Assembly (NCBI RefSeq): GCF_028737265.1
Contig: NZ_JAQZAK010000001.1
Coordinates: 434,001 to 498,000, forward strand
DNA: 64,000 bases
DNA from: Actinomycetospora callitridis
Lineage (GTDB): Bacteria; Actinomycetota; Actinomycetes; Mycobacteriales; Pseudonocardiaceae
Direction: 5' to 3'
Part shown: in pieces, positions 30,019 through 39,099 of the stretch
Numbering within the stretch: position 1 is the stretch's first letter
Layout: each line of letters opens with the position of its first letter
The notes under the pieces: model-generated
What the model saw: only the letters and a program-made list of their open reading frames with translations
What the model was told of the DNA's origin: nothing
Database searches by the model: none
Program-made: the position numbers and the translations under genes

Positions 30019-30480
30019 ATGACGATCGCGATCCCGGCCGTGACGCTGCTCGCGGGCGTGCTGTCCGCCCTGCTCGCGGGCTTCTACCTCGCGTTCAGCG
30101 TGGTGATCATGCCGTCACTGGCCCGCCTGCCCGATCGGGTGCTCGTGTCGGTGATGCAGACGGTCAACCGCGTGATCGTCCGGCCGGCGTTCGTGGTGCT
30201 GTTCCTCGGCGCGCCCGGGGTGGCGGTCGTGGCGCTGGTGCTGGCCCTGCTGGCGGGCGCGCCGGTGCTCGCCGTCCTCGTGGGCGCCGTGCTGCAGGTC
30301 GCGTCGATCGTCACGACGGTGGCGGTGAACATCCCGCTCAACACCGCGCTCGATCGTGCGGACCCGGACGATGCCGGCGACATCGTCCGGGCCCGCGAGG
30401 CCTTCGAGCGTCCGTGGGTGCGCGCGCACCTCGTGCGCACGGCGTTCACCACCGTCGGCGCGGTGGCGCTCCTGCTCTGA
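30019..30480 (+). CDS. DUF1772 membrane protein
   Basis: 153 aa with about four hydrophobic helices. The N-terminal helix with FYLAFSVVIMPSL and the later VNIPLNTALDR...WVRAHLVRT segment match the DUF1772 (anthrone-oxygenase-like) family, whose bacterial members have no assigned reaction. ATG 30019 lies directly after a hairpin. It converges on the MFS gene with 6 bp between stops. Confidence 0.8.
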   Translation: MTIAIPAVTLLAGVLSALLAGFYLAFSVVIMPSLARLPDRVLVSVMQTVNRVIVRPAFVVLFLGAPGVAVVALVLALLAGAPVLAVLVGAVLQVASIVTTVAVNIPLNTALDRADPDDAGDIVRAREAFERPWVRAHLVRTAFTTVGAVALLL

Positions 30481-30486
30481 CGGGGC

Positions 30487-31980
30487 TCAGTGCCCCGCGA
30501 CCGGCGCCGGCGAGGTCTCGTCGGTGCCGACGTTCTCGATGTCGGCCTCGGTGCGCTCCGACTTCGGCCGCACCATGAACGAGACGCCGACGGCGATCAG
30601 CCCGATGACCCCGGCGGCCATGAACGCGAGCCGGAGGCCGGCCGCGTCCGGCGATCCGGTGGCCGCCGTCGACCCGATGGCCGCGATGGTGACGAAGCCG
30701 GCCGTGCCCGCCGCGCCCGCGACCTGCTGGAGCGTCGTGAGGATCGCGCTGCCGTGCGAGTAGAGGTTCTCGGGGAGCACCGAGAGCCCCTCGGTGAGCA
30801 GCGGCGTCATCATCAGGCCGAGCGACGCCATGAGCACCAGGTGGACCACGATGACCATCCACAGGGACGCCGAGGCACCCAGTGCGGCGAAGAGCCACAT
30901 CGAGACCGCGAGCCCGATGGCGCCCGGGATCACGAGCGGCCGGGCGCCGACGCGGTCGAACAGCCGACCGACCGGACGGCCCATGAAGCCGAGCAGCAGA
31001 CCACCGGGCAGCACGGCGAGGCCGGTGACGGCCGCGCTCGCCCCGAGCACGTTCTGCAGGTAGATCGGCAGCAGGATCGCGCCCGCGCCCAGCAGGGTCA
31101 TGAACAGCAGGGCCGACAGGATGATCGCGACGACGAACGGCTTGTGGCCGAACGGGCGCAGGTCGAGCAGCGCCGACTCGGTGCGCTGGAGCTTCATCTG
31201 GCGCGCGATGAACACGACCAGCGAGACGACGCCGATCACCAGCGCGGCCCACGGCGGGAGCGCGGCGTCGCCGCCGTGCCCGAGCGTGGAGAACCCGTAG
31301 ACGATGCCGCCGAAGCCCACCGCCGAGAGGGCCACCGAGAGCAGGTCGAGCGGCGTCGACCGGGTCTCACTGGACAGCCTGAAGATCACGAAGCCGACGA
31401 CGAGCGCGGCCACCGAGAGGGGCAGCACGCTCCAGAACATCCAGCGCCAGTCGAGCGAGGTGAGGATCAGCCCGCCGATGGTCGGCCCGATCGCGGGCGC
31501 GACGGCGATGACGATCGAGATCGTGCCCATCGTCGCGCCGCGCCGGTCGGCCGGGATCAGCTTCATGACCGAGGTCATGAGCAGCGGGATCATCACCGCC
31601 GTGCCGGTGGCCTGCACGATGCGGCCGGCGAGCAGCAGCGGGAAGCCGGGCGACAGCGCACAGATCAGCGTGCCGAGGCTGAACAGGGTCATCGCGGCCA
31701 GGAAGACCTGGCGCGGCGTGAACCGCTGCAGGATGTAGCCGGTGGTCGGGATGACCACGCCCATCGTGAGCAGGAACCCGCTGGTCAGCCACTGCACCGT
31801 CGTGGCCGACACGCCGAGGTCACCGGTGAGGTGCGGCAGCGCCACGCTGAGGATGGTCTCGTTGAGGATCATCACGAACGCCGAGACGACGAGCGTCATG
31901 ATGATCACCATCGGCCGCGCGGACCCACTCGTGGTGGTGGGTCCGGCGGTGTCGGACCCGCCTGGGGTCTGGCCGGTCAT
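30487..31980 (-). CDS. MFS drug exporter, DHA2 (EmrB/QacA) family
   Basis: 497 aa with about 14 hydrophobic helices. The N-terminal FVMILNETILSVALPHL is motif D1 of 14-TM exporters; LAGRIVQATGTAVMIPLL and the loop-2/3 RFTPRQVFL motif fit EmrB-type proton-driven efflux. The last 30 residues are a polar cytoplasmic tail. GAGGGGG precedes ATG 31980. The substrate is unknown and no adjacent regulator is seen. Confidence 0.92.
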   Translation of the reverse strand: MTGQTPGGSDTAGPTTTSGSARPMVIIMTLVVSAFVMILNETILSVALPHLTGDLGVSATTVQWLTSGFLLTMGVVIPTTGYILQRFTPRQVFLAAMTLFSLGTLICALSPGFPLLLAGRIVQATGTAVMIPLLMTSVMKLIPADRRGATMGTISIVIAVAPAIGPTIGGLILTSLDWRWMFWSVLPLSVAALVVGFVIFRLSSETRSTPLDLLSVALSAVGFGGIVYGFSTLGHGGDAALPPWAALVIGVVSLVVFIARQMKLQRTESALLDLRPFGHKPFVVAIILSALLFMTLLGAGAILLPIYLQNVLGASAAVTGLAVLPGGLLLGFMGRPVGRLFDRVGARPLVIPGAIGLAVSMWLFAALGASASLWMVIVVHLVLMASLGLMMTPLLTEGLSVLPENLYSHGSAILTTLQQVAGAAGTAGFVTIAAIGSTAATGSPDAAGLRLAFMAAGVIGLIAVGVSFMVRPKSERTEADIENVGTDETSPAPVAGH

Positions 31981-32076
31981 CGTTCCCCCTCAGGGCGACG
32001 GCCGTGGCGGTCACGGCCGGTCTGGAAGAGCATCACACGGACCCCCGACAGGCGAGCGGTTTACGGACGGGGGCCG

Positions 32077-32105
32077 GCCGGGCGTGCAGCGACGCCACGC
32101 CCGGC
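32077..32105 (-). terminator. Terminator hairpin after the DUF1707 gene
   Basis: GCCGGGCGTG and CACGCCCGGC pair perfectly over 10 bp with a 9-nt loop. A second small hairpin, ACGCCT/AGGCGT, lies at 32120-32135. Both lie downstream of the minus-strand accA3-DUF1707 unit. Confidence 0.6.
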
Positions 32106-32178
32106 GAACGACGGGATCAACGCCTGGTCAGGCGTCCGTGTTCCGGGCCCGGGAGAGATTGCGCCGAGCGCGAACGCC

Positions 32179-32604
32179 CTACTGCTGGTGGCGGTGGGAG
32201 ACGAAGGCCACGGCCGCGATGACGATCGGGACGAGGAGGAAGACCCACGGGAACCGCCCGCCGCTCACCGCGAAGAGGAGCGCGGCGGCGACCGGCGTCA
32301 GCATCGAGATCATGCCCGCGTGCCGGGCGACGGCGGCCCCGGTCGGCGCCACCAGCTCCGGCAGGTCCGGGGCCGCGGGCGGGCCCGACGGGACCGGGGA
32401 CGGCGCGGCGGGGGCGCCGGACGGGTACGCCGGGTGCGGCTCCGGCAGGTCCCGGAACAGGGCGTCGAGCTGGGAGCGCGAGCCGGCCCGCGAGGCCGCG
32501 GCGCAGCGGTTGGCGTGCTCCTCGCGCTCGAGGCGCCCGGCACGCCGGTGCGCGTCGAGAGCCTCCATGGCGAGCTCCCGCTCGTGCGCCCCGACGTCGG
32601 CCAT
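32179..32604 (-). CDS. DUF1707 domain membrane protein
   Basis: 141 aa. Residues 5-52 carry the DUF1707 pattern (HERELAMEALDAHRRAGRLEREE, given here as HERELAMEAL...GRLEREEH), ending with LDALFRDLPEP. A proline-rich linker follows, then two membrane helices (about 98-135). Such proteins are common and functionally unassigned in actinobacteria. ATG 32604 lies 20 bp after the accA3 stop, so the two are probably co-transcribed. Confidence 0.82.
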   Translation of the reverse strand: MADVGAHERELAMEALDAHRRAGRLEREEHANRCAAASRAGSRSQLDALFRDLPEPHPAYPSGAPAAPSPVPSGPPAAPDLPELVAPTGAAVARHAGMISMLTPVAAALLFAVSGGRFPWVFLLVPIVIAAVAFVSHRHQQ

Positions 32605-32624
32605 GGAGCAAGTATGCGCCGCGC

Positions 32625-34439
32625 TCAGCCGGCGTCGGGGATCTCGCAGATCACGGCACCCTGGTTGACGCTGGCGCCGGCCTCGAGGGTGAGGCCGGTG
32701 ACGACGCCGTCCTTGTGGGCGGTGACCGGGTTCTCCATCTTCATGGCCTCGACGACCACGACGAGGTCGCCGGCCGCGACCGTGTCGCCCTCGGAGACCG
32801 CGACCTTGACGACGGTGCCCTGCATCGGCGCGGTGATCGCGTCGCCGGACACCTTCGCGCCGCCGCCGGAGCGCTTGCGCGACTTCTTCTTCGGCGCGGC
32901 GCCGCGGCCGCCGCCCCCGCCGCCGATCGCGAGGTCGCCCGGGAGCGAGACCTCGAGGCGCTTGCCGCCGACCTCGACGACCACCGTCTGCCGCGGCGCG
33001 GCCTCCTCGTCGTCGTCCTCGGCCGGCTCGGCGGCCTGGAACGGCTCGATCTGGTTGTCGAACTCGGTCTCGATCCACCGGGTGTGGACCACGAACGACT
33101 CGGCGCCCTCGGGCGCGGTGAACGCCGGATCCTCCAGGACCACGCGGTGGAACGGGATGACCGTCGGCAGGCCCTCCACGACGAGCTCGGCGAGGGCCCG
33201 GCGCGAGCGGGCGATGGCCTGCTCGCGGTCCTCGCCGGTGACGATGAGCTTGCCGACCATCGAGTCGAACTGCCCGCCGATCACGGTGCCGGTCTCGACG
33301 CCCGAGTCGACGCGGACGCCGGGGCCGTCGGGGGCGACGAAGCGGGTGACGGTGCCGGGCGCGGGCAGGAAGCCGCGCCCCGCGTCCTCGCCGTTGATCC
33401 GGAACTCGATGGAGTGCCCGCGCGGCGTCGGGTCCTCGGAGAACCGGAGCTCCTGGCCCGCCGCGATCCGGAACTGCTCGAGCACCAGGTCGATCCCGCT
33501 GGTCTCCTCGGAGACGGGGTGCTCGACCTGCAGGCGGGTGTTGACCTCGAGGAACGAGATCGTGCCGTCCTCGCCCACGAGGAACTCGACGGTGCCCGCG
33601 CCCGAGTAGCCGGCCTCGACGCAGATGTCGCGCGCCGAGGTGTGGATGCGCTTGCGCTGCTCGTCGGACAGGAACGGCGCCGGCCCCTCCTCCACGAGCT
33701 TCTGGTGACGACGCTGCAGCGAGCAGTCGCGGGTGCCCACGACGATGCAGTGCCCGTGCTGGTCGGCGAGGACCTGCGCCTCGACGTGGCGCGGGCGGTC
33801 CAGGTAGCGCTCGACGAACGACTCGCCGCGCCCGAACGCCGAGACGGCCTCGCGCACCGCGGCGTCGAACATCTCGGCGATCTCCTCGCGCTCGCGCGCC
33901 ACGCGCATGCCGCGCCCGCCGCCGCCGAACGCGGCCTTGATGGCCACCGGCAGCCCGTGCTCGTCGGCGAACGCGATGACCTCGTCGGCGTCGGCGACCG
34001 GGTCCTTCGTGCCGGGCACGAGCGGTGCGCCCGAGCGCTCGGCGATCTTGCGGGCGGTGACCTTGTCGCCCAGGTCGCGGATGGCCTGCGGCGAGGGCCC
34101 GACCCAGATCAGCCCGGCGTCGATCACCGCCTGCGCGAAGTCGGCGTTCTCGGAGAGGAAGCCGTAGCCGGGGTGCACCGCGTTCGCGCCCGAGTCGCGC
34201 GCGGCCTTCAGCAGCTTCTCGACGTCCAGGTAGGAGTCCGCCGCGGTCTCGCCACCGAGCGCGAACGCCTGATCGGCCATCCGCACGTGCGGGGCGTCGC
34301 GGTCCGGGTCGGCGTAGACGGCCACGCTGGCCAGGCCCGCGTCGGCACACGCGCGCACCACCCGCACCGCGATCTCGCCGCGGTTGGCGACGAGGACGGT
34401 GTGCAGCGGGTCGAACCCCGAGGGGGCGGACGCGGCCAT
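32625..34439 (-). CDS. accA3: Acyl-CoA carboxylase alpha subunit (biotin carboxylase + BCCP)
   Basis: 604 aa. Biotin carboxylase domain about 10-455: [20 protein letters not shown]-grasp [27 protein letters not shown] Gly/Lys-rich hinge (about 505-530) leads to the carrier domain with biotin-accepting Lys567 in EAMKMEN. With AccD5/AccE5 it makes malonyl-/methylmalonyl-CoA for fatty and mycolic-type lipid synthesis. BirA, needed for biotinylation, is encoded about 7.5 kb away. AGGAGG precedes ATG 34439. Confidence 0.97.
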   Translation of the reverse strand: MAASAPSGFDPLHTVLVANRGEIAVRVVRACADAGLASVAVYADPDRDAPHVRMADQAFALGGETAADSYLDVEKLLKAARDSGANAVHPGYGFLSENADFAQAVIDAGLIWVGPSPQAIRDLGDKVTARKIAERSGAPLVPGTKDPVADADEVIAFADEHGLPVAIKAAFGGGGRGMRVAREREEIAEMFDAAVREAVSAFGRGESFVERYLDRPRHVEAQVLADQHGHCIVVGTRDCSLQRRHQKLVEEGPAPFLSDEQRKRIHTSARDICVEAGYSGAGTVEFLVGEDGTISFLEVNTRLQVEHPVSEETSGIDLVLEQFRIAAGQELRFSEDPTPRGHSIEFRINGEDAGRGFLPAPGTVTRFVAPDGPGVRVDSGVETGTVIGGQFDSMVGKLIVTGEDREQAIARSRRALAELVVEGLPTVIPFHRVVLEDPAFTAPEGAESFVVHTRWIETEFDNQIEPFQAAEPAEDDDEEAAPRQTVVVEVGGKRLEVSLPGDLAIGGGGGGRGAAPKKKSRKRSGGGAKVSGDAITAPMQGTVVKVAVSEGDTVAAGDLVVVVEAMKMENPVTAHKDGVVTGLTLEAGASVNQGAVICEIPDAG

Positions 34440-34562
34440 CGGGAGACCTCCTGGGGATCGTCGCTGAGCCGGGGGCGGTCGGGGCAGTGTAGGGGCGGCC
34501 GGACGGGCGTCCGCCGGGGTCACTCTCTCGTACTCCGGTCGCCTCCGTGGTTCCTCCCGGGC

Positions 34563-34576
34563 GTGGTCATGACCAC
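34563..34576. promoter_or_regulatory. Palindrome cluster upstream of accA3
   Basis: GTGGTCATGACCAC is a perfect 14-bp palindrome; related half-sites GTGACCAC (34581-34588) and GGTGACC (34591-34597) follow. Lies between divergent accA3 and the lipoprotein-like gene, so it could be a regulator site for either. Confidence 0.45.
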
Positions 34577-34656
34577 ATGCGTGACCACGGGGTGACCGTG
34601 TGTTCCCGGTGCCCGGGTGCGGATCACACCGGTTGCGCGGATACCGTCGGCGATCG

Positions 34657-35433
34657 ATGAGGCCTTGGTGGTGGCGGTCCGTGGCCGCGTGCGTGTCCGT
34701 GCTGGTCCTGGCGGGCCTCGTCGCGGTGATCGCGGGCGCCGTCGGCGCCGACCGCTCGATCGCCTCGCGCCTCGCCGCGGAGGACGGGGCGGGGACGTCG
34801 GAGAGCGACGTGCCTCCCGCGCCCTCCCCGGCCGCGGCGACCGGTTCCGAGGAGCCTGCCGAGCCCTCTGAGTCCCCCGCCGAGCCGGTTGCGGGTCCGG
34901 GGCCCGGACGTGTCTCCGACGCGGGCACCGCGACGACCCTGGCCGTCCTTCCCGGCTGGCGGGTGGCGCCGACCCAGGACGTCGTCGAGGTGCCGCCCGG
35001 GCGCTTCGAGGGCGCGACGATCCTGCGCCGCGGCGCGGGCACCGTCGTGCTCGTCGGCCTCGCCGACCCCGAGCGGGTACCGCCGCGCGCCGACCCGGCG
35101 CGGCCCGACCCCGCCCAGGAGGACGCCCTCGCGGCCGAGGCGCGCCGGCTGGCCGACGCCTACGCCGACCTGCTCGCACCGGGTGCCGAGACCGGCGCCC
35201 TCACCGACAACGACGCGGCGATCGCGGACCTGCCGACCCGCACCTCGGTGCGCCGCGTCGAGGGCGGCGCGCTCGACGGCGCCCTGGTGCGCGTCAGCGC
35301 CCTCGCCGCACCGGGCCGCACCGTGACGGTGCTGGCGGTCGCGCGGCCGGCGCCGGACATCGACGCCGAGGGTGACGCCGCCGACGAGGTGGTGCGCTCC
35401 CTGCGCCTCGACGAGCCGGTGCCCGCGCCCTGA
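34657..35433 (+). CDS. Secreted or membrane-anchored protein of unknown function
   Basis: 258 aa. N-terminal [19 protein letters not shown] (first residues) is a signal-anchor helix (about 7-30). A Pro/Glu/Ser-rich linker (about 45-80) follows, then an extracytoplasmic domain of about 175 aa ([18 protein letters not shown] onward). No lipobox or catalytic motif is recognised. Its overall plan resembles small surface lipoprotein-like sensors. ATG 34657 follows a possible -10 GATACC, giving a short leader. Confidence 0.6.
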   Translation: MRPWWWRSVAACVSVLVLAGLVAVIAGAVGADRSIASRLAAEDGAGTSESDVPPAPSPAAATGSEEPAEPSESPAEPVAGPGPGRVSDAGTATTLAVLPGWRVAPTQDVVEVPPGRFEGATILRRGAGTVVLVGLADPERVPPRADPARPDPAQEDALAAEARRLADAYADLLAPGAETGALTDNDAAIADLPTRTSVRRVEGGALDGALVRVSALAAPGRTVTVLAVARPAPDIDAEGDAADEVVRSLRLDEPVPAP

Positions 35434-35445
35434 CCGGTCCGTGCT

Positions 35446-36075
35446 CTAGCCGGTGCGCGCCCAGAGGGCGTCGACGCCGATCCCGATCTCGGCGAGCAGG
35501 CGCCGGGTCAGCGGCAGGCTCAGACCGACCACGTTCGACGGGTCGCCCTCGACGCCCTCGACGAACCAGCCGCCGCGCCCGTCGAGCGTGAACGCACCCG
35601 CCACGGCCAGCGGCTCGCCGGTGGCGAGGTAGGCCTCCAGCTCTCCGGTGGTCGGCACCCCGAAGGCGACGGCCGTGCGGGCGTGGCCGATGACCTCGCG
35701 CCCGAGCTCGCCACCGCCGACCGCGACCAGCGCGTGCCCGGTGAACAGCTCGGCGCTGCGGCCGGCCATCTGGTCCCAGCGCCCCCGGGCGGCGTCGACG
35801 TCGCGCGGCTTGCCGACGAGCTCGCCCTCGAGGAACAGCATCGAGTCGGCGCCGATGACGATGCACTCGCGCTCGGTCGCGGCGATCCGCGCGGCCACGC
35901 TGCGGGCTTTCGCGAGCGCCAGCGCGGTGACGGTGTCGACCGGCTCGGCGTCCGCCCCCAGCTCGGCGAGGAGCGCGTCCTCGTCGACGTCGGACACCTC
36001 GACCAGGGGTTCCACACCCGCCGCCCGCAGGATCGCCAGACGGGCCGGGGACGCGGAAGCGAGGACCAGACGCAC
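35446..36075 (-). CDS. maf: Maf-family nucleoside triphosphate pyrophosphatase
   Basis: 209 aa. Hydrolyses non-canonical or surplus NTPs to NMPs. LVLASASPARLAILRAAG is the Maf S-A-S-P-R phosphate motif; VIGADSMLFLEGELVGKP is the conserved Asp/Lys segment, with ADS replacing the usual ADT. GTG 36075 follows a TAGGGT -10 by 8 nt, implying a leaderless mRNA. Rv3282 holds the same place beside accE5 in mycobacteria. Confidence 0.92.
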   Translation of the reverse strand: MRLVLASASPARLAILRAAGVEPLVEVSDVDEDALLAELGADAEPVDTVTALALAKARSVAARIAATERECIVIGADSMLFLEGELVGKPRDVDAARGRWDQMAGRSAELFTGHALVAVGGGELGREVIGHARTAVAFGVPTTGELEAYLATGEPLAVAGAFTLDGRGGWFVEGVEGDPSNVVGLSLPLTRRLLAEIGIGVDALWARTG

Positions 36076-36083
36076 GTCGCGGA

Positions 36084-36089
36084 ACCCTA
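36084..36089 (-). promoter_or_regulatory. -10 element of maf
   Basis: TAGGGT on the minus strand ends 8 nt before the GTG start, predicting initiation at or next to the start codon. Confidence 0.45.
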
Positions 36090-36136
36090 CGTCGCGCCCG
36101 TGGTGCCGGCTGCGGTGCGGTCCACGGTGGGGTCGT

Positions 36137-36172
36137 GGTGCGGTCCGCGGTGCGGTCCGCGGTGTGGTCCGC
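36137..36172. repeat. 12-bp tandem repeat upstream of maf
   Basis: GGTGCGGTCCGC twice, then GGTGTGGTCCGC; a degenerate GGTGCGGTCCAC lies at 36114-36125. Noncoding, within the 223-bp maf/HNH gap. Confidence 0.7.
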
Positions 36173-36298
36173 AGTGGCGTCCGGCGGCGCCGGGAGCCGG
36201 TCCACCCCGACGAGGAGCGACAGGTGAGTCGGGCGCTCGGAGCACCGCCAAGGGCAGACGTCGACGACGTCCAGGCCCGATCACGACGGGGGGTCGGC

Positions 36299-38236
36299 TC
36301 AGAACGGCGGCTCGTCGGGCAGGCGGGCGGCGCGGGGCGGCGGGCCCCCGGGCGGTGGACCAGCGGGTGGTGGTCGGCTGGTGGGGGCGTCGGTCGGGTA
36401 GGGGTCGTCGGTCCAGATCGGCTCGTCCGACGCCAGCCCTTCCGGGGCGGTGCTCGAGCGGTACCGGCCCGGCGCGGGGTCCGGGACGTCGGGGATGACG
36501 GGGCGGGGCGAACGCTCGTAGGAGTGGCCGGTGGGGCTGGTCCAGACGAACGTCCCCGCCTCGGGCTGGGCGAGGTGCCAGCCGCCCTCGTGCTTGACGC
36601 GGTGATCGTGCCGGCACGCCGCGGCGAGGTTCGGGCCCGCCGTGGGCCCGTCGTGGACGACGGCGACCGTGTGGTCGATGTCCGCGGTCAGCGCCGACGC
36701 CCGGCAGGGCGGGAACACGCACGTGCGGTCCCGCATCTGGATCCACCGGGCCAGCGCGGCGGGAGGGACGCGTCGTTGCGCGTCGTCGGGCGTGCGGGGC
36801 TCGGGTGGCCGCCACACCCCGAGCTGCTCCTGGAGATCGGTCAGCATCGGGACCCAGGCCGGGTGATCGCGGAGGCGCAGGACGGCGAGCTCGGACGCGC
36901 GGACGTGCAGCTCGACGACCGGATGCGGCACGACCGGCGGGACGTCGATGGGCGTCGTCGCGTACCCCGGGGGCCGGCGCCGGGTGAGGAGCGCGGCGAT
37001 CAGCCGGCCCTCCTCGTCGGTGACCGCCACCCGCCACTCCGCCGCGCACAGCTGGCGGGCGAAGTTCCGCGCGAACGGCGCGTGGACGACCCCGTAGCCG
37101 GGCAGGAACCCGGGCTTCTCGTCGGCGCCGAGCAGGGTCAGCAGGCCGACCCGGAGCTCGATGCGCGACCGCCGGGTGCCGCCGCCCCGGACGTGGGAGG
37201 GGGCATCGCGCTCGTCGTCGGTGCCCTCCGGCTCGGCGCTCTCCGGCTCGGGGTCGTCCGGCTCGGGGTCGTCCGGCTCGGGGTCGTCCGGCTCGGGGTC
37301 GTCCGGCTCGGCGTGGCCCGCTCCGCATCCCCGGGGCCGGCCTCGGCGTGGTCGTCGGCTGGCTCACCGGCCGGCCGGGGGCCCGCCGACGTGCACCGGG
37401 GTCCGGCGACCGCGGGGATCGGTTGGGCAGGCGTTCGCCGCCACATGGGCCACGAGGGCGTCGTCGTCCCAGCCCTCGGGCCGGGGACTCAGCAGCGCGA
37501 GGTAGATGTCGGCGCGGATCGTGTCGATCAGCCCCGGGTGTCCCAGGGCCTTGGCACGCAGGGCGAGCGCCTCGACATGGGCGGTGGAGAGCGCCCCGGC
37601 GTCGAGCGGCAGGTCGAGCCCCGAGAGGTTGACCGTGCCCGACCCGGTACGCCGCGCCCGCACCCGCCGCTGGCGGCGGGAGTTCTCGTAGAGCCGCTCC
37701 GCCCAGAGGGGGTCGAGCGCGGTGGCCAGCTGCTGCAGGCGCTCGATCAGACCCGCGAGCGTCAGCGCCGGCGCCTCCGGCAGCACCCGGCGCACCACGC
37801 TCGCGGCGTGCTCCGCCGAGAGCGAGGACGTCCAGGTGACGCAGAGGCGCACCCGGTCGGTGTCGATCAGCCCGGCGTCCCAGGCGGCCCAGAGCTGGGG
37901 GATCGCCTCGATCGCGGTCCGGGCCTGGTGCAGGAGCTTCGACACCCGGGTGCGCGACTCGACGAGCGCGACCCGCAGCTCGTCGGCGCCGAAGTCGCCG
38001 TAGCCCTCGCGGCGCCCGCCCGGCAGATCGGGATCGGCGAGCGCCGCCTCGCGGGCGGCGCGGGCGTACCGGGCCTCGTGGTGCGAGAGCTGCCGGCGCC
38101 AGGCGAGCGCGAGCGTCACGCTGTCGCGCGGCGACACGGCCCGCGGATCGACCTGCTCCAACAGGGCGCCCAACGTCGCGCCGGGTGGGGTCGTGGCGAG
38201 CCCCTCCGGCAGCGATGCGAACACCTGTTCGAACAT
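36299..38236 (-). pseudogene. DUF222 (13E12)/HNH endonuclease gene interrupted by in-frame TGA
   Basis: One reading frame covers 646 codons but holds a TGA at 37366-37364. The N-terminal 290 codons from ATG 38236 are the DUF222 helical domain; after the stop the frame continues through an acidic PEPDD repeat, a second DUF222 part (GFLPGYGVV, RDRTCVFPPC) and an HNH domain (DIDHTVA, GPTAGPNLAAACRHDHRVKHEG, given as GPNLAAACRHDHRVKH). Between about 37320 and 37388 codon bias shifts to another frame lacking the stop (GEPADDHAEAGPGDAE), as if one base was gained near a C5 run and one lost about 65 bp later. Two shortened proteins, a decayed gene or base-call errors are all possible. Confidence 0.75.
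37245..37304. repeat. 15-bp tandem repeat x4 in the HNH gene linker
   Basis: Four copies of GGCTCGGGGTCGTCC encode PEPDD units on the minus strand just downstream of the frame disruption. Confidence 0.85.
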
Positions 38237-38289
38237 GACCCGAGGCTAGCGCGCACCCCCGACAACCACGCGCCGTTCAAGAACGCCCA

Positions 38290-39030
38290 TCAGCTCCGGA
38301 ACCCCGGGTCCGCCTCGTGCACGACCGGCGCCCGTCCCGTGGGCTCCTCCCAGTCCTCCTGCCGGCCCAGCGCCGTGAGGTCGAGCAGGTGGTAGGCGTG
38401 CATCATCGCCTCGACCCCGCGGCCGTAGGTGGCGTAGGTGTGGAACACGTCGTCGCCGTCGCGCAGGAACGCGCTGATGCCGGGCTGCTCGCCCACGTAG
38501 TCGAGCATCCAGTCGGAGCCGGTCGCGGCGAGCTCGTCGGCGTCGCGGAAGTTGTAGCTCACGGGCGTGACGGAGGCGTCGAGTGTGACGTGGAAGTCGT
38601 GGTTGAAGCTGCTGCCCGCCGACGAGTACCAGGGGAACGTCCAGCCCCGGGCGGAGGCGACAGCCTCCAACCGCGGGAACGGCGCCCGCGACACGGCGGC
38701 GAAGGCGGTGTCGCGCCGGGCGAGGTGCTCCCGCACGCCCTCGCCGTTGTCGGCGGCCATGGCGCTGCAGCTGTGGCAGGGCACGTCCCACGCCGGATCG
38801 AACATGAAGTGCTGCAGCACGAGCTGCCGGTGCCCGCCGAACAGGTCGAGCAGCCCGACCTCGCCGTCCGGACCGGTGAAGCGGTAGTCCGGCTCGACCC
38901 GCACCATCGGCAACCGCCGCCGGTCGGCGTTGAGCACGTCCCGTGCCCGTGCCATCTCCTTCTCACGCTCCAGGAGCGCCCGCCGCGCGACCAGCCACTC
39001 CTCCCGCGAGACCACGTCCGGTAACGCCAT
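38290..39030 (-). CDS. DUF899 thioredoxin-like protein
   Basis: 246 aa. DUF899 pattern: SREEWLVARRALLEREKEM start, YRFTGPDGEVGLLDLFGG, then FMFDPAWDVPCHSCSAM with a CxxC in the thioredoxin-like position, and GWTFPWYSSAGSSFNHDF. Members are probably redox or antioxidant proteins, with no defined substrate. ATG 39030 begins the motif. Two CTTGC-N5-GCAAG sites directly upstream suggest dedicated repression. Confidence 0.85.
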   Translation of the reverse strand: MALPDVVSREEWLVARRALLEREKEMARARDVLNADRRRLPMVRVEPDYRFTGPDGEVGLLDLFGGHRQLVLQHFMFDPAWDVPCHSCSAMAADNGEGVREHLARRDTAFAAVSRAPFPRLEAVASARGWTFPWYSSAGSSFNHDFHVTLDASVTPVSYNFRDADELAATGSDWMLDYVGEQPGISAFLRDGDDVFHTYATYGRGVEAMMHAYHLLDLTALGRQEDWEEPTGRAPVVHEADPGFRS

Positions 39031-39051
39031 CGTCCTCACCTCGTCCGTCGA

Positions 39052-39097
39052 CTTGCGTGAAGCAAGCACGGTAGGGCGGTGGCTTGCGTCACGCAAG
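39052..39097. promoter_or_regulatory. Paired CTTGC-N5-GCAAG operators
   Basis: CTTGC-N5-GCAAG at 39052-39066 and again at 39083-39097; the second extends to GCTTGCGT-C-ACGCAAGC (39082-39098). Centres are 31 bp apart, three helical turns on one DNA face. They lie 22 bp before the DUF899 ATG. The symmetry is typical of a dimeric MarR/TetR-type repressor, not encoded in the window. Confidence 0.65.
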
Positions 39098-39099
39098 CA

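Noticed and set aside
30490..33609. 1039-codon plus-strand frame
   Set aside because: Runs antisense through three well-supported genes (MFS, DUF1707, accA3). Composition is typical of a GC shadow.
38226..38236. GTTCGAAC-like site near the HNH gene start considered as a LexA box
   Set aside because: It lacks the spaced TCGAAC-N4-GTTCGA structure required for actinobacterial SOS boxes.
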